Source: an uncultured Pseudomonas sp.
GTDB taxonomy: Bacteria > Pseudomonadota > Gammaproteobacteria > Pseudomonadales > Pseudomonadaceae
Direction of reading: 5' to 3'
Assembly (NCBI RefSeq): GCF_913777995.1
Contig: NZ_CAJYVE010000039.1
Span: forward strand, 62,001 to 126,000
Length of the DNA: 64,000 bases
The notes under the pieces are model-generated. The model did no database searches and was not told where the DNA came from. It worked only from the letters and a program-made list of their open reading frames with translations. Positions within the stretch are counted from its first letter, which is position 1. Every line of letters starts with the position of its first letter. Shown here piece by piece: positions 1-10,894 of this stretch. Made by a program: the position numbers and the translations under genes.

Positions 1-2188
1 CGATGAAGCTGCCGCGCTGCTTGGCCATTTCCTCGGGCTTCTTCTTGCCCATGGCGCGGCGCAGCATGTCCGCACCACCGAGGGTATAGCCGGCCATGAC
101 CTGGGCGATCTGCATCACCTGTTCCTGGTACAGGATGATGCCGTAGGTCGGTGCCAGTACCGGTTGCAGGCCTTCGTACTGGTAGTCCGGGTGCGGGTAG
201 GCCAGCTCGGCACGACCGTGCTTGCGGTTGATGAAGTCGTCGACCATGCCCGATTGCAGCGGGCCGGGACGGAACAGCGCCACCAGTGCGATGAGGTCTT
301 CCAGGCAGTCGGGCTTGAGCTTCTTGATCAGCTCCTTCATGCCCCGCGATTCGAGCTGGAACACCGCCGTGGTTTCGGCACGTTGCAGCAGCTCGTAGGT
401 CGGCTTGTCATCCAGCGGAATGAAGGCGATGTCCAGCGGGTCCTGGCCATCGCGCTGGCGGTCGCGGTTGATGGTCTCCAGGGCCCAGTCGATGATGGTC
501 AGGGTCCGCAGGCCGAGGAAGTCGAACTTCACCAGACCCGCCGCCTCGACGTCATCCTTGTCGAACTGGGTCACCAGGCCATCACCGGCCTCGTCGCAAT
601 AGATCGGCGCGAAGTCGGTGAGCTTGGTTGGCGCGATCACCACACCACCGGCGTGCTTGCCGACGTTACGCACCACGCCTTCGAGCTTGAGGGCCATCTC
701 CCAGATTTCTGCCGCTTCCTCGTCGTTCTTGAGGAAGTCGCGCAGGATCTCTTCCTGCTCGTAGGCCTTCTCCAGGGTCATGCCTACTTCGAAGGGGATC
801 ATCTTCGACAGACGATCGGCCAGGCCATAGGACTTGCCCTGCACCCGCGCCACGTCACGCACCACCGCCTTGGCCGCCATGGAACCGAAAGTGATGATCT
901 GGCTGACCGCATTACGGCCGTACTTCTCGGCCACGTAGTCGATGACCCGGTCACGACCGTCCATGCAGAAGTCGACGTCGAAGTCGGGCATCGAGACCCG
1001 TTCCGGGTTGAGGAAACGCTCGAACAGCAGGTCGTAGGCCAGCGGGTCGAGGTCGGTGATCTTCTGCACGTAGGCCACCAGCGAACCGGCACCCGAACCC
1101 CGGCCCGGGCCGACCGGCACGCCGTTGCTCTTGGCCCACTGGATGAAGTCCATCACGATGAGGAAGTAACCGGGGAAGCCCATCTGGATGATGATGTCCA
1201 GCTCGAAGTTGAGCCGGTCGATATACACCTGCTTGCGTTCGAGGTAATTCTCCGAATCCGGCGGCAGCAGCACGGAAAGGCGCTCTTCCAGGCCGTCGAA
1301 GGACACCTTGCGGAAATATTCGTCGATGGTCATGCCATCGGGAATCGGGAAGTTGGGCAGGAAGTAGGTGCCCAGCTTGACGTCGATGTTGCAGCGTTTG
1401 GCGATCTCGACGGTGTTTTCCAGCGCCTCGGGCAGGTCGCTGAACAGCTCGGCCATTTCCGCCGCGCTCTTGAGGTACTGCTGGTCGCTGTAGTTGCGCG
1501 AGCGCCGCGGGTCATCCAGGGCCCGGCCCTCACCGATGCATACGCGGGTCTCGTGGGCCTCGAAGTCTTCCTGGCGCAGGAAGCGCACATCGTTGGTCGC
1601 CACCAGCGGCGCGCCATGACGGTCGGCCAGGGCTACCGCGGCATGCAGATGCTCTTCGTCGTTGACCCGATTGGTGCGCTGCACTTCGATGTAGAAGCGC
1701 TCGGGGAACACAGCCATCCATTCGCGCAGCAGCTCGTCGGCCTCACCGGGGTTCCCGGCGAGCAGCGCCATGCCGATCTCGCCCTCCTTGGCTGCGGAAA
1801 GCGCAATCAGGCCTTCGCTGGCCTGGGCCACCCACTCACGCTGGACAACGATCTGGCCATTGCTCTGCCCTTCGGTGAAACCACGGGAGATCAGCTCGGT
1901 GAGGTTGCGGTAGCCTTGCGGATTCATCACCAGCAGGCTCAGGCGGCTGAGCGGCGCATCGGCACTCTTGCCGGCCAGCCACAGGTCGGCGCCACAGATC
2001 GGTTTGATGCCCGCGCCCTGCGCCGCCTTGTAGAACTTGACCAGGGAGCACATGTTGCTCTGGTCGGTGACCGCCACGGCAGGCATGTTCATGCCGGCCA
2101 GCGCCTTGACCAGCGGCTTGACCCGGACCAGGCCGTCTACCAGCGAGTATTCGGTATGCAGGCGCAGATGAACGAAAGAAGCCGACAT
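1..2188 (-). CDS. dnaE: DNA polymerase III alpha subunit (5' part; 3' end beyond window)
   Basis: Catalytic subunit of the replicative DNA polymerase III holoenzyme. The visible 729 codons cover the N-terminal PHP domain (start [19 protein letters not shown]) and much of the palm. The catalytic acidic motif PDFDVDF is present with D402 and D404, matching the D401/D403 pair of E. coli DnaE in position. The glycine-rich [12 protein letters not shown] motif lies just before it. The reading frame is open to base 1, so the fingers end, beta-binding region and C-terminal domains are outside the window. The ATG at 2188 is 66 bp after the rnhB stop, so dnaE is the last gene seen of the long rpsB-to-dnaE run. 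A 1,125-codon open frame on the opposite strand (164-3541) is only a high-GC shadow. Confidence 0.98.
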   Translation of the reverse strand, partial: MSASFVHLRLHTEYSLVDGLVRVKPLVKALAGMNMPAVAVTDQSNMCSLVKFYKAAQGAGIKPICGADLWLAGKSADAPLSRLSLLVMNPQGYRNLTELISRGFTEGQSNGQIVVQREWVAQASEGLIALSAAKEGEIGMALLAGNPGEADELLREWMAVFPERFYIEVQRTNRVNDEEHLHAAVALADRHGAPLVATNDVRFLRQEDFEAHETRVCIGEGRALDDPRRSRNYSDQQYLKSAAEMAELFSDLPEALENTVEIAKRCNIDVKLGTYFLPNFPIPDGMTIDEYFRKVSFDGLEERLSVLLPPDSENYLERKQVYIDRLNFELDIIIQMGFPGYFLIVMDFIQWAKSNGVPVGPGRGSGAGSLVAYVQKITDLDPLAYDLLFERFLNPERVSMPDFDVDFCMDGRDRVIDYVAEKYGRNAVSQIITFGSMAAKAVVRDVARVQGKSYGLADRLSKMIPFEVGMTLEKAYEQEEILRDFLKNDEEAAEIWEMALKLEGVVRNVGKHAGGVVIAPTKLTDFAPIYCDEAGDGLVTQFDKDDVEAAGLVKFDFLGLRTLTIIDWALETINRDRQRDGQDPLDIAFIPLDDKPTYELLQRAETTAVFQLESRGMKELIKKLKPDCLEDLIALVALFRPGPLQSGMVDDFINRKHGRAELAYPHPDYQYEGLQPVLAPTYGIILYQEQVMQIAQVMAGYTLGGADMLRRAMGKKKPEEMAKQRGSFI

Positions 2189-2254
2189 GAAGATCCTATA
2201 GCGCGTGGACAGGTGAAACGAAGGTCGGGATTGTACCCAGCCCGGCGGGAAACG

Positions 2255-2896
2255 TCAGTCCTGCAGCAAGCCGGCCGAACTGAGCGGTGCGGCCACCGCC
2301 AGCGCCTCCCAAGCGGCACGCACCGGAGCGAACGAGCGCCGATGGATCGGCGTGGGGCCCAGACGCGCCAGGGCTTCCAGATGAACGGGTGTCGGGTAGC
2401 CCTTGTGCCCGCCCATGCCATAGCCGGGATAGACCAGCTCCAGCTCGGCCATTTCCCGGTCACGACTGACCTTGGCCAGGATCGACGCCGCCGCGATGGC
2501 TGGCACCCTGGCGTCACCCTGCACCACCGGCGCACTGGGCACCGCCAGCTTCGGACAGCGGTTGCCGTCGATCAGCGCCAGTTTCGGCGTGACGCTCAGC
2601 CCCTCGACGGCGCGCTGCATGGCCAGCATGGTGGCATGCAGGATGTTCAAGCGGTCGATCTCCTCCACCTCGGCACGAGCGATGCACCAGGCCAGGGCCT
2701 TTTCACGAATTTCGTCGAACAGCTTCTCGCGGCGCGCCTCAGTGAGCTTTTTCGAGTCGTTGAGACCCAGAATCGGCCGCGCCGGGTCGAGAATCACCGC
2801 CGCCGTGACCACCGGGCCACACAAAGGCCCGCGGCCGACTTCGTCGACACCGGCAACCAGGTCTTCGACCAGGGTGAAATCCAGGCCCATCTGCAT
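2255..2896 (-). CDS. rnhB: Ribonuclease HII
   Basis: Endonuclease that cuts the RNA strand of RNA-DNA hybrids and starts removal of single ribonucleotides from DNA. The protein is 213 residues. The active-site motif [12 protein letters not shown] supplies D18 and E19, followed by LIDGN around residue 110 and the [12 protein letters not shown] helix, all typical of type 2 RNase H. I chose the ATG at 2896 (MQMGLDF) over an upstream TTG at 2911 because GAGGGAG lies 6 bases before the ATG. The gene starts 18 bp after lpxB stops and is followed by dnaE, the usual gammaproteobacterial order. Confidence 0.97.
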   Translation of the reverse strand: MQMGLDFTLVEDLVAGVDEVGRGPLCGPVVTAAVILDPARPILGLNDSKKLTEARREKLFDEIREKALAWCIARAEVEEIDRLNILHATMLAMQRAVEGLSVTPKLALIDGNRCPKLAVPSAPVVQGDARVPAIAAASILAKVSRDREMAELELVYPGYGMGGHKGYPTPVHLEALARLGPTPIHRRSFAPVRAAWEALAVAAPLSSAGLLQD

Positions 2897-2914
2897 GCTG
2901 CGCTCCCTCAAGGT

Positions 2915-4054
2915 TCAGGGTTCAGGGTTACGGCCGACCAGCTCGAGCACCGCGCGGGCCGCCTGGTTCGAGGCGTCGAGACGCAAGGTGCGGTGGATCT
3001 GGTCGAAGCCTTCGGTCTGCCCGAGGCCGCCATCGATCAACGGCAGCATCTGCCGGGCGAGCGCCTCTGGGGTCGCGTCGTCCTGCAACAGCTCAGGCAC
3101 CAGCAGGCGGCCGGCCAACAGGTTGGGCAACGACACGTAGGGACTTTTCACCAAGCGCTTGAGAATCCAGAAGGTCAGCGGCGCCAGGCGGTAGGCAACG
3201 ACCATCGGACGCTTGTACAGCAGGGCTTCGAGGGTCGCCGTGCCCGAAGCGATCAACACGGCGTCGCAGGCGGACAGGGCGAGGTGCGAACGGCCATCGA
3301 GCAGGGTCAGCGGCAAGTCTCGCCCCTGCAACAGCTGCTCGATCTGCGCACGCCTGGCAGCACTGGCACAAGGCAACACGAAGCGCAGGTCAGGACGTTC
3401 GGCGAGCAGGCGCTGTGCGGTATCGAAGAACAACGCGCCAAGGCGCCCTACTTCGCCACCGCGACTGCCCGGCATCAAGGCCACCAGCGGCCCGTCACCC
3501 AGCCCCAGCTCGGCGCGGGCGGCGGCTCGGTCGGCTTCTAGGGGAATGGTGTCGGCCAACGGATGGCCGACAAAGCGTACCGGCACGCCCTGTTCTTCGT
3601 AGAAGCGCGCCTCGAACGGCAGCAGGGTCAGCATCAGGTCGCAGCCTTCGCGGATCTTCAGCACCCGCTTCTGGCGCCAGGCCCATACCGACGGGCTGAC
3701 ATAATGCACGGTCTTGATCCCGACACGGCGGAGCTGCAGTTCGATATTGAGGGTGAAATCCGGCGCATCGATGCCGATGAACACATCAGGGCGTTCGGCG
3801 ATCAAGGTCTTGATCAGTTCCTTGCGCTTGGCGAGCAGCTCACGCAGACGCCCGAGCACCTCCACCAGGCCCATGACCGACAGACGCTCCATGGGGAAAT
3901 AGGACTGCATGCCCTCGGCTTCCATCAGCGGCCCGCCGACGCCAATGAACGTGGCGTCGGGGTAGCGCGTCTTGATGGCGCGCATCAGGCCGGAGCCGAG
4001 GATATCACCGGACGCCTCGCCGGCGACCAGAGCGATACGCAATGCCTGGCTCAT
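2915..4054 (-). CDS. lpxB: Lipid-A-disaccharide synthase
   Basis: GT19 glycosyltransferase that joins UDP-2,3-diacylglucosamine to lipid X to make the tetraacyl disaccharide of lipid A, at the inner face of the cytoplasmic membrane. The protein is 379 residues. Visible hallmarks are the N-terminal [11 protein letters not shown] motif, the conserved [13 protein letters not shown] segment in the middle, [12 protein letters not shown] (family PGSR..E motif) and [10 protein letters not shown] near the C terminus. It begins 2 bp after lpxA ends and is followed at 18 bp by rnhB, so it is very probably cotranscribed with lpxD-fabZ-lpxA. Confidence 0.98.
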   Translation of the reverse strand: MSQALRIALVAGEASGDILGSGLMRAIKTRYPDATFIGVGGPLMEAEGMQSYFPMERLSVMGLVEVLGRLRELLAKRKELIKTLIAERPDVFIGIDAPDFTLNIELQLRRVGIKTVHYVSPSVWAWRQKRVLKIREGCDLMLTLLPFEARFYEEQGVPVRFVGHPLADTIPLEADRAAARAELGLGDGPLVALMPGSRGGEVGRLGALFFDTAQRLLAERPDLRFVLPCASAARRAQIEQLLQGRDLPLTLLDGRSHLALSACDAVLIASGTATLEALLYKRPMVVAYRLAPLTFWILKRLVKSPYVSLPNLLAGRLLVPELLQDDATPEALARQMLPLIDGGLGQTEGFDQIHRTLRLDASNQAARAVLELVGRNPEP

Positions 4055-4056
4055 GG

Positions 4057-4833
4057 TCAGCGCGTGATGCCGCGGGTCGAGGACTGAATCGACTGCAGGA
4101 ACATCGCCACCTCAGGGTGCGCGGCGGCGAGGTCGGCCAGGCCGATGATCGCCTGTTCGACGGTCAGCCCCTGGCGGTAGACGATCTTGTAGGCCTTGCG
4201 CAGCGCGTGAATGGCCTCTTCCGAGAAACCACGCCGGCGCATGCCTTCGAAGTTCATGCTGCGCGCCTCGGCGGGGTTGCCGAACACGGTGACGAACGCT
4301 GGAACGTCCTTGCCGATGGCCGTGCCCATGCCGGAGAAGCTGTGGGCACCGATGTGGCAATACTGGTGGACCAGGGTGTAGCCGGACAGGATGGCCCAGT
4401 CATCGACGTGCACATGCCCGGCCAGCGCGGTGTTGTTGACCAGAATGCAGTGGTTGCCGATCACGCTGTCGTGGCCGATGTGGGCATAGGCCATGATCAG
4501 GTTGTGGTCGCCCAGGGTGGTTTCGGCGCGATCCTGCACGGTGCCACGGTGAATGGTCACGCCTTCGCGGATCACGTTGTGATCACCGATCACCAGGCGC
4601 GTGTCTTCACCCTTGTACTTGAGGTCAGGGGTGTCTTCACCGACCGAGGAGAATTGGTAGATGCGGTTGTGCCGACCGATACGCGTCGGGCCACGCACGA
4701 TCACGTGGGGGCCGATCACTGAACCCTCGCCGATTTCCACACCAGGTCCGATGATCGACCACGGGCCGACCTCCACGTTGTCAGCCAGGATGGCCGTCGG
4801 ATCGATGATGGCGCGAGGGTCGATCAAACTCAT
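4057..4833 (-). CDS. lpxA: UDP-N-acetylglucosamine acyltransferase
   Basis: First enzyme of lipid A synthesis: it transfers a hydroxyacyl chain from ACP to the 3-OH of UDP-GlcNAc in the cytoplasm. The protein has 258 residues, the normal family size. The N-terminal two thirds are hexapeptide repeats of a left-handed beta helix (runs such as [17 protein letters not shown]), and the catalytic histidine is H121 in [11 protein letters not shown]. The C-terminal third is the helical ACP-binding part. Its ATG overlaps the fabZ stop by 4 bp, which indicates translational coupling. Confidence 0.98.
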   Translation of the reverse strand: MSLIDPRAIIDPTAILADNVEVGPWSIIGPGVEIGEGSVIGPHVIVRGPTRIGRHNRIYQFSSVGEDTPDLKYKGEDTRLVIGDHNVIREGVTIHRGTVQDRAETTLGDHNLIMAYAHIGHDSVIGNHCILVNNTALAGHVHVDDWAILSGYTLVHQYCHIGAHSFSGMGTAIGKDVPAFVTVFGNPAEARSMNFEGMRRRGFSEEAIHALRKAYKIVYRQGLTVEQAIIGLADLAAAHPEVAMFLQSIQSSTRGITR

Positions 4834-5270
4834 AGTTCGCGTTCCGCACAGATGATTTCAGCCGAGCAGACCGACTTGCCATCGACCGAAGCCTGGCATT
4901 CGAATTTCCAGATCTGCCGCTTGCGGCTGACGAACTTGGCTTCCAGGGTCAACTGGTCGCCTGGCACCACCGGCTGGCGGAAACGCAGTTTGTCCGAACC
5001 CACGAAGTAGTAGAGCGTGCCATCGGATGGCTTGGCATCAAGCATCTTGAAACCCAGGATACCTGCCGCCTGGGCCATGGCCTCGATGATCAGCACGCCC
5101 GGCATGATCGGGTGCTGAGGGAAATGGCCATTGAAGAAGGGCTCGTTGACGCTGACATTCTTGTAGGCGCGAATGCTCTGGTTCTCGAGATCCAGCTCCG
5201 CCACACGATCCACCAACAGGAACGGGTAACGATGAGGCAGGTATTCGCGAATTTCGTTGATGTCCATCAT
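4830..5270 (-). CDS. fabZ: (3R)-hydroxyacyl-ACP dehydratase
   Basis: Hot-dog-fold dehydratase of type II fatty acid synthesis. It turns (3R)-hydroxyacyl-ACP into trans-2-enoyl-ACP and so competes with LpxA/LpxD for hydroxyacyl-ACP. The protein is 146 residues with the catalytic pair H49 ([12 protein letters not shown]) and E63 ([12 protein letters not shown]). It lies between lpxD and lpxA as in most Proteobacteria, which balances lipid A and phospholipid precursor use. A 105-bp gap rich in inverted repeats separates it from lpxD, while it overlaps lpxA by 4 bp. Confidence 0.98.
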   Translation of the reverse strand: MMDINEIREYLPHRYPFLLVDRVAELDLENQSIRAYKNVSVNEPFFNGHFPQHPIMPGVLIIEAMAQAAGILGFKMLDAKPSDGTLYYFVGSDKLRFRQPVVPGDQLTLEAKFVSRKRQIWKFECQASVDGKSVCSAEIICAEREL

Positions 5271-5297
5271 TTCGAGGGGAAGCCTGTAGTAAAGAAA

Positions 5298-5365
5298 GAG
5301 AGCGCTCTCAGGGCGCCCTTCTACAAATATCAGGGGCCAGCCTAGCAGCCAGGCCCGCCTGATAT
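5298..5365. repeat. Three consecutive inverted repeats between lpxD and fabZ
   Basis: The 105-bp lpxD-fabZ gap holds a perfect 12-bp palindrome GAGAGCGCTCTC at 5298-5309, an abutting 10-bp palindrome AGGGCGCCCT at 5310-5319, and the arms ATATCAGG (5327-5334) and CCTGATAT (5358-5365) with a 23-bp loop. No T-run follows, so this is not a standard terminator. RNA hairpins that adjust downstream expression or protect an mRNA end are possible. What it does is not known. Confidence 0.5.
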
Positions 5366-5375
5366 GAAAAAGATA

Positions 5376-6431
5376 TCAGCCATCAGATGAAGCATTGGCG
5401 TCGCAGGTCACGGTCTCGACGATCTTTTCCAGTTTCTGCAGCCGACGCGCCATGTCGTCGAGCTTGCGGATGCGCGCGGCACTCTTGCGCCATTCGGCAG
5501 CCGGCTGCATGGCCGTACCCGACGAATAGGAGCCGGGCTCGGTGATCGAATGGGTCACCATGGTCATGCCAGTGATGAACACACCGTCGCAGATATCGAT
5601 ATGGCCGACCAGCCCGACACCGCCGGCCAGCATGCAGTGCTTGCCGATACGGGTGCTGCCGGAGATGCCAACACAGGCGGCCATGGCCGTGTGGTCTCCC
5701 ACCTGGACGTTGTGGGCGATCTGGATCTGGTTGTCCAGTTTCACGCCATTGCCGATCCGGGTGTCGGCCAGCGCACCGCGGTCGATGGCGGTATTCACGC
5801 CGATCTCCACGTCATCACCGATCACCACGCCACCAATCTGGGCAATCTTCTGCCATACGCCTTTTTCGTTGGCGAAGCCGAAGCCTTCACCACCGAGAAC
5901 GGCGCCAGACTGGATGACCACCCGCTGACCGATGCGCACGTCGTGGTACAGCGTGACGCGCGGCGCCAGCCAACCGCCTTCGCCGATCACACTGCGCGCG
6001 CCGATGAAGCAATGCGCGCCCAGGGTGACACCGGCACCAATGCGCGCGGCGCTTTCGATCACCACGTACGGGCCGATACTCGCCGTAGGGTCGACCTGCG
6101 CATCTTCCGCCACACAGGCCGTCGGGTGGATACCGGCCGCCGCCTTGGGCTTGGGATCGAACAGGTGCGAGATGCGCGCATAGGCCAGGTAAGGGTCGGC
6201 GATCAGCAGCGCGTCACCGGCGTAGCCTTCGGCATCGGCCGGCTTGAGCAGCACGGCACCGGCCTGGGTGTCGGTGAGGAACTTGCGGTACTGGGGATTG
6301 GCCAGGAAGCTGAGCTGAGTCGGGCCGGCCTCTTGCAGCGTGGCCAGCCCGTCGATGTCCTTGTCCTTGTCGCCACGCAGCGTGGCGCCCAGGAACTCGG
6401 CCAGCTGGCCGAGCTTGATGGGGGCGCTCAT
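5376..6431 (-). CDS. lpxD: UDP-3-O-(hydroxyacyl)glucosamine N-acyltransferase
   Basis: Third committed enzyme of lipid A synthesis: it adds the N-linked hydroxyacyl chain to UDP-3-O-acylglucosamine. The protein is 351 residues with an N-terminal uridine-binding domain (about 1-100), a left-handed beta-helix of hexapeptide repeats (about 100-290) and a C-terminal helical ACP-binding extension. The catalytic histidine is H240 in NQIQIAHNV, equivalent to H239 in E. coli. The start is 2 bp after the ompH/skp stop, which suggests coupling to the upstream chaperone gene. The C-terminal tail after about residue 320 (CDANASSDG) is low-complexity and lineage-variable. Confidence 0.98.
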   Translation of the reverse strand: MSAPIKLGQLAEFLGATLRGDKDKDIDGLATLQEAGPTQLSFLANPQYRKFLTDTQAGAVLLKPADAEGYAGDALLIADPYLAYARISHLFDPKPKAAAGIHPTACVAEDAQVDPTASIGPYVVIESAARIGAGVTLGAHCFIGARSVIGEGGWLAPRVTLYHDVRIGQRVVIQSGAVLGGEGFGFANEKGVWQKIAQIGGVVIGDDVEIGVNTAIDRGALADTRIGNGVKLDNQIQIAHNVQVGDHTAMAACVGISGSTRIGKHCMLAGGVGLVGHIDICDGVFITGMTMVTHSITEPGSYSSGTAMQPAAEWRKSAARIRKLDDMARRLQKLEKIVETVTCDANASSDG

Positions 6432-6433
6432 GG

Positions 6434-6937
6434 TTACTTCAGCTGGTTCATACGCTCGATGACCTGGCGGGTCACGTCGTACTGAGGCTTGACGTCGATG
6501 ACGGCGCCACGCTCGAACACCAGGTCATAACCGCCTTTCTTGATCACTTCTTCGACGGCCTGGTCCAGCTTGGGCTTGAGCTGCTTGAGCATTTCGCGGT
6601 CAGCCACAGCCTTGGCTTCGTTCAGTTCCTTGGACTGGAACTGGAAGTCACGGGCCTTCTGCTTGAATTCCAGCTCCAGGCGCTCGCGCTCCTGCTGGGC
6701 CATCTTGTCACCGCCGCTTACCAGACGGTCCTGGATGCCCTTGGCGCTGGTTTCCAGGCTCTTGAGCTTGGTCAGTTGCGGGCCGAACTTCTTCTCGGCA
6801 TCCACGGCGTACTTCTTCGCTGCGTCGGACTCCAGCAGGGCCATCTGGTAGTTCAGCACGGCAATCTTCAGGTCGGCGAATGCCGGAGTTGCAACCAGAA
6901 CGGTGGCCAGCAGGGCCAATTGGGTCAACTTACGCAC
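6434..6937 (-). CDS. skp: Periplasmic chaperone Skp/OmpH
   Basis: Periplasmic chaperone that holds unfolded outer-membrane proteins on their way to the BAM complex. The protein is 167 residues. It starts with a clear Sec signal peptide ([21 protein letters not shown], cleavage after AFA near residue 21). The mature part is charged and helical, matching the long coiled-coil tentacles of Skp (OmpH family): about residues 40-130 are rich in K, E and Q with heptad-like spacing. It sits between bamA (43 bp upstream) and lpxD (2 bp downstream), the conserved arrangement. Confidence 0.95.
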   Translation of the reverse strand: MRKLTQLALLATVLVATPAFADLKIAVLNYQMALLESDAAKKYAVDAEKKFGPQLTKLKSLETSAKGIQDRLVSGGDKMAQQERERLELEFKQKARDFQFQSKELNEAKAVADREMLKQLKPKLDQAVEEVIKKGGYDLVFERGAVIDVKPQYDVTRQVIERMNQLK

Positions 6938-6980
6938 GATACACTCCTACAGAATTCGTTATCGTTTCGCGAACCAGACC

Positions 6981-9371
6981 TTAGAAGGTCTGGCCCAGGG
7001 AGAATTGGAAGACCTGGGTTTCGGCTTGATCATCCGGTTTCTTGATCGGCATCGCCAGGGCGAAGCTGAGCGGGCCCAAGGCGGTGATCCAGGTCACGCC
7101 GACGCCAACGGAACTGGCCATGCCGGAGAAGTCGATATTGCGGCACTCGACTTTCTGCCCGGTGCTTGGAACCGTACGGTTGGAGTCGCAGTTGGTGTCG
7201 AAGACGTTACCCACGTCCCAGAACAGCGAGGTGCGCAGCGAGCGCTGGTCCTTGATGAACGGCAGCGGGAACATCAGCTCCACACCACCCTGCACCAGGG
7301 CGTTACCACCGAATGGCAGCGGATCCTGATCCGGGTCACGAATAGTTCCCGGCCGGCCGCCCTCGTCGGCACCACGACTAGGCGTACTGCGCGGCCCGAG
7401 GGTGCTGTCCTTGAAGCCACGCACCGAGTTGAAGCCACCGGCGTAGTAGTTCTCGTAGAACGGCAGGCCGTCTGTGGAGCCATAACCGTCACCGTAGCCC
7501 AGCTCGGTGTGCAGGCGCAGGGTGTAGGTGTCGTTGATCGGATAGAAGTACTGGCCACGGTAGTCGAGTTTGAAGAACGACAGGTCGCTGCCCGGAATGG
7601 TCGATTCCAGCACCAGACTCTGGGAGTGGCCACGGGTCGGCAGCACGCCCTTGTTCAGGGTCGACTCGGACCAGCCGATGGACGCCTTGAAGTTCAGGAA
7701 GCTGGTGCCTTCACGGTCGATGAAGTCGAAGATCTCGTCGACGGTGTACTTGCCGGTCTTGATCTTGTCCTGCTGGACGTTCAGGCCGTAGGTCAGGCGC
7801 GAGGTCTCGCTGATCGGGTAGCCGAGGCTGACACCGGCGCCCAGGCTGTCTACGGCGTAGCTCGCCACATCGACGTCGAGGTCGTCGTAGTTGGTGCTGC
7901 GATAGAAGGCGTTGTAGCCCAGGCTGACACCATCCGGTGTCCAGTATGGATCGACGTAGCTGAAGTTGTAGCGGCTTTGGTATTCGCTGCGGGTCAGGCC
8001 GATGCTGACCTTGTTACCGGTGCCGAGGAAGTTGTTCTGGCTGATCGAACCACCGAGGATCAGGCCGGCGCTCTGGGCGAAACCGACGCTGGCGGTGATC
8101 GAGCCGGAAGCCTGTTCTTCAACCGCGTAGTTCACGTCTACCTGGTCATCGGTACCCGGCACGGCCGGGGTTTCGACGTTGACTTCCTTGAAGAAGCCCA
8201 GGCGATCCAGACGGGTTTTAGACTGGTCGATCAAATAAGTCGAGGCCCAGCCGCCTTCCATCTGGCGCATTTCGCGACGCAGCACTTCGTCGGCGGACTT
8301 GGTGTTGCCGCGGAAGTTGATGCGGTTCACATAGGCACGCTTGCCCGGATCGACGACGAAGGTGATGTCGACGGTGTGATCTTCGTCGTTGGGCTTGGGC
8401 ACGCCGTTGACGTTGGCGAAGGTATAGCCTTCGTTGCCCAGGCGCCGGGTGATCAGCTCGGAGGTGGTGGTCATCACCTTGCGCGAGAACACCTGGCCAG
8501 GCTGCACCAGCATCAGGGACTTGACCTGATCTTCCGGCACCTTCAGGTCGCCGCTGAGATTGACCGACTTGACGCTGTACTTCTCGCCTTCGTTGATGTT
8601 GACGGTGATGTACACGCTTTTCTTGTCGGGCGTGATGGACACCTGGGTCGAGGCGATGTCCATGTTGATGTAGCCGCGATCGAGGTAGTAGGAACGCAGG
8701 CGCTCCAGGTCACCGGAGAGTTTTTCGCGGGCGTACTTGTCGTCGTTCTTGAAGAACGACAGCCAGTTGGTGGTCTTGAGTTCGAACAGGTCGATCAGGT
8801 CCTGGTCGGGGAATACGGTATTGCCCACCACGTTGATGTGCTGGATGGCCGCCACGGTGCCTTCGTTGATGTTGATCTTCAGGCCAACGCGGTTACGCGG
8901 CTGGGGCACGACTTCGGCATCGACTTCGGCAGAGTAGCGGCCTTGGGCCACGTACTGGCGCTGCAGCTCGTTGCGCACGCCTTCGAGGGTGGCGCGCTGG
9001 AAGATCTCGCCTTCGGCCAGGCCGGACTGTTTCAGGCCCTTCATGAGGTCTTCGGTAGAGATCGCCTTGTTGCCTTCGATCTCGATGCTGGCAACCGAAG
9101 GACGCTCGACTACAGTGATAACCAGCACGTTGCCATCACGGCCCAGCTGGATGTCCTGGAAAAAGCCGGTCTTGAACAGCGCACGGGTCGCTTCCACCAG
9201 ACGGCCATCATCCGCCTGCTCACCGACGTTCAATGGCAGTGCGCCGAAGACGCTGCCGGCGGAAACCCGCTGCAGGCCATTGACACGGATATCGGAGATG
9301 GTGAAGGACTCGGCGTGAACTTCAGCAATCATCAGTACGGCAAGAGCCGCAGTTAGCAGCAGACGTTTCAT
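6981..9371 (-). CDS. bamA: Outer membrane protein assembly factor BamA
   Basis: Core of the BAM complex that inserts beta-barrel proteins into the outer membrane. The protein is 796 residues with a signal peptide (cleavage near residue 20, VHAESFTISD), five POTRA domains (about 21-420) and a C-terminal Omp85 16-stranded barrel. The barrel has the lid-lock motif of the family, NSVRGFKDSTLGP, near residue 640, and the protein ends in phenylalanine (FSLGQTF) as expected for an outer-membrane barrel. The upstream gene is rseP, a sigma-E-type stress protease, and the downstream gene is its chaperone partner skp. Confidence 0.98.
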   Translation of the reverse strand: MKRLLLTAALAVLMIAEVHAESFTISDIRVNGLQRVSAGSVFGALPLNVGEQADDGRLVEATRALFKTGFFQDIQLGRDGNVLVITVVERPSVASIEIEGNKAISTEDLMKGLKQSGLAEGEIFQRATLEGVRNELQRQYVAQGRYSAEVDAEVVPQPRNRVGLKININEGTVAAIQHINVVGNTVFPDQDLIDLFELKTTNWLSFFKNDDKYAREKLSGDLERLRSYYLDRGYINMDIASTQVSITPDKKSVYITVNINEGEKYSVKSVNLSGDLKVPEDQVKSLMLVQPGQVFSRKVMTTTSELITRRLGNEGYTFANVNGVPKPNDEDHTVDITFVVDPGKRAYVNRINFRGNTKSADEVLRREMRQMEGGWASTYLIDQSKTRLDRLGFFKEVNVETPAVPGTDDQVDVNYAVEEQASGSITASVGFAQSAGLILGGSISQNNFLGTGNKVSIGLTRSEYQSRYNFSYVDPYWTPDGVSLGYNAFYRSTNYDDLDVDVASYAVDSLGAGVSLGYPISETSRLTYGLNVQQDKIKTGKYTVDEIFDFIDREGTSFLNFKASIGWSESTLNKGVLPTRGHSQSLVLESTIPGSDLSFFKLDYRGQYFYPINDTYTLRLHTELGYGDGYGSTDGLPFYENYYAGGFNSVRGFKDSTLGPRSTPSRGADEGGRPGTIRDPDQDPLPFGGNALVQGGVELMFPLPFIKDQRSLRTSLFWDVGNVFDTNCDSNRTVPSTGQKVECRNIDFSGMASSVGVGVTWITALGPLSFALAMPIKKPDDQAETQVFQFSLGQTF

Positions 9372-9443
9372 GAAGTCCTTTTATTCCAACTGGCAATAAA
9401 CAAACTGCCGCGTAAAGCGGCAGATTCGCTACGGAGCGAAGCT

Positions 9444-10796
9444 TTACAGTCGACCCAGATCGTTGACCAGTGCGAGCAACATCACGCCCACCACCAGACT
9501 GATACCAATCTGAACCCCCCAACCCTGTACCCTTTCCGACAGCGGCCGACCACGGGCCCACTCGATCAGGTAGAACAGCAAATGCCCACCATCCAGTACA
9601 GGGATGGGCAGCAAATTGAGAACCCCCAGGCTTATGCTCAGATAGGCCAGGAAATTCAGGAAGTCGCCCACGCCCGACTGGGCTGAAGCGCCCGCCACTT
9701 TAGCAATGGTTATCGGTCCACTCAAGTTTTTTACCGAGAGCTCCCCGAAGAGCATTTTCTTCAACGATTCGAGGGTCAGCACACTCATGTTCCAGGTGCG
9801 CTTGAAGCCTTCGGCCACAGCCTCCAGGGGCCCGTAGCTGACTTCACGAAGCATTTGCGCCGGCCATTCGCCAGCCTTCACACCAGCCCCCAGATAACCG
9901 GTAGCCGACTTGCCCTCGCCACGTACGGCGAGGGTCAGCGGCACGTCCAACTGCACGCCGTCGCGCTCGACGCGCAGCTCTACTTTCGCATCGGGTCGCT
10001 CGCGCACCCAGTCGACTACCTGCTGCCATTCGCTGACCGGCTGGCCATCGAGTGCCAGCAGGCGATCGCCGGTCTTCAGTCCCGCGCCCTGCGCCGGGCC
10101 ATTGGGATCCAGCTCGGCAAGCACCGGCGCCAGGGCCGGGCGCCACGGCTGGATACCCAGAGAACGGATAGGGTCTGGCTCGTCGGCCCCTTTTAGCCAG
10201 TCCTTGAGCACCAACTGACGGGAGAGCTCGGCGCTCGGCCCCTCGTCACGCACCTTGAGTTCCACGGTGCCGGTTTCGCCGAGGCGGCGCACCAGTTGCA
10301 GATTCACCGCCGACCAGCCGGTAGTCGCCTTGCCGTCGACTGCGACGATTTCCTCGCCTGCGGTCAGGCCGGCCTGCTGCGCGATGCTGCCCGGCTCGAC
10401 ACTGCCGATGACCGGACGCACCTGCTGGCTGCCGAGCATGGCCACGGCCCAGAAAAACACGATGGCAAGGATGAAGTTGGCCGCAGGGCCGGCGATGACG
10501 ATGGCAATGCGCTGACCGACCGTCTTGCGATTGAACGATTGCCCGAGCAGCTCAGCTGGCACATGGCCTTCGCGCTCGTCGAGCATCTTCACGTAGCCGC
10601 CCAGAGGAATGGCCGCAACCACGAACTCGGTACCGTGCCGGTCATGCCAGCGGACCAGCGGCGTACCGAAGCCTACCGAAAACCTCAGCACCTTCACGCC
10701 ACAGCGACGCGCCACCCAGAAGTGACCGAACTCGTGAAAGGTTACCAACACCCCCAGGGCCACCAGGGTCCCGAGGATCATATATAAAGCACTCAT
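9444..10796 (-). CDS. rseP: Site-2 zinc metalloprotease RseP/MucP
   Basis: Inner-membrane M50 protease that cuts the anti-sigma factor within the membrane and releases an ECF sigma factor (AlgU in Pseudomonas). The protein is 450 residues from the chosen start. The zinc motif HEFGH lies at residues 21-25 in the first membrane segment, two PDZ domains occupy about 115-310, and the second zinc-site motif LLPIPVLDGGH is in the C-terminal membrane part. I chose the ATG at 10796 over the in-frame ATG at 10802 because GGAGA ends 6 bases before it, while the upstream ATG would touch that site. It lies 98 bp after dxr. Confidence 0.97.
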   Translation of the reverse strand: MSALYMILGTLVALGVLVTFHEFGHFWVARRCGVKVLRFSVGFGTPLVRWHDRHGTEFVVAAIPLGGYVKMLDEREGHVPAELLGQSFNRKTVGQRIAIVIAGPAANFILAIVFFWAVAMLGSQQVRPVIGSVEPGSIAQQAGLTAGEEIVAVDGKATTGWSAVNLQLVRRLGETGTVELKVRDEGPSAELSRQLVLKDWLKGADEPDPIRSLGIQPWRPALAPVLAELDPNGPAQGAGLKTGDRLLALDGQPVSEWQQVVDWVRERPDAKVELRVERDGVQLDVPLTLAVRGEGKSATGYLGAGVKAGEWPAQMLREVSYGPLEAVAEGFKRTWNMSVLTLESLKKMLFGELSVKNLSGPITIAKVAGASAQSGVGDFLNFLAYLSISLGVLNLLPIPVLDGGHLLFYLIEWARGRPLSERVQGWGVQIGISLVVGVMLLALVNDLGRL

Positions 10797-10894
10797 CTTC
10801 ATTCTCCGGGGACCGGCTCGCCGGCCAGCGTGTCAATCATCGCAGGCCTGGCGCCTGCCCCTGATGCCGCACAGCACCCCAACCGTCCGTGGAT

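Noticed and set aside
164-3541. A 1,125-codon open frame on the plus strand across dnaE, rnhB and lpxB
   Set aside because: It is antisense to three well-defined genes and shows no family features; strong GC3 bias removes stops in this frame. The same applies to long antisense frames over bamA (6903-9356), glnD (17986-20679), the MexK-like gene (35442-38663), plsB (31360-33222) and the TonB receptor (60928-62907).
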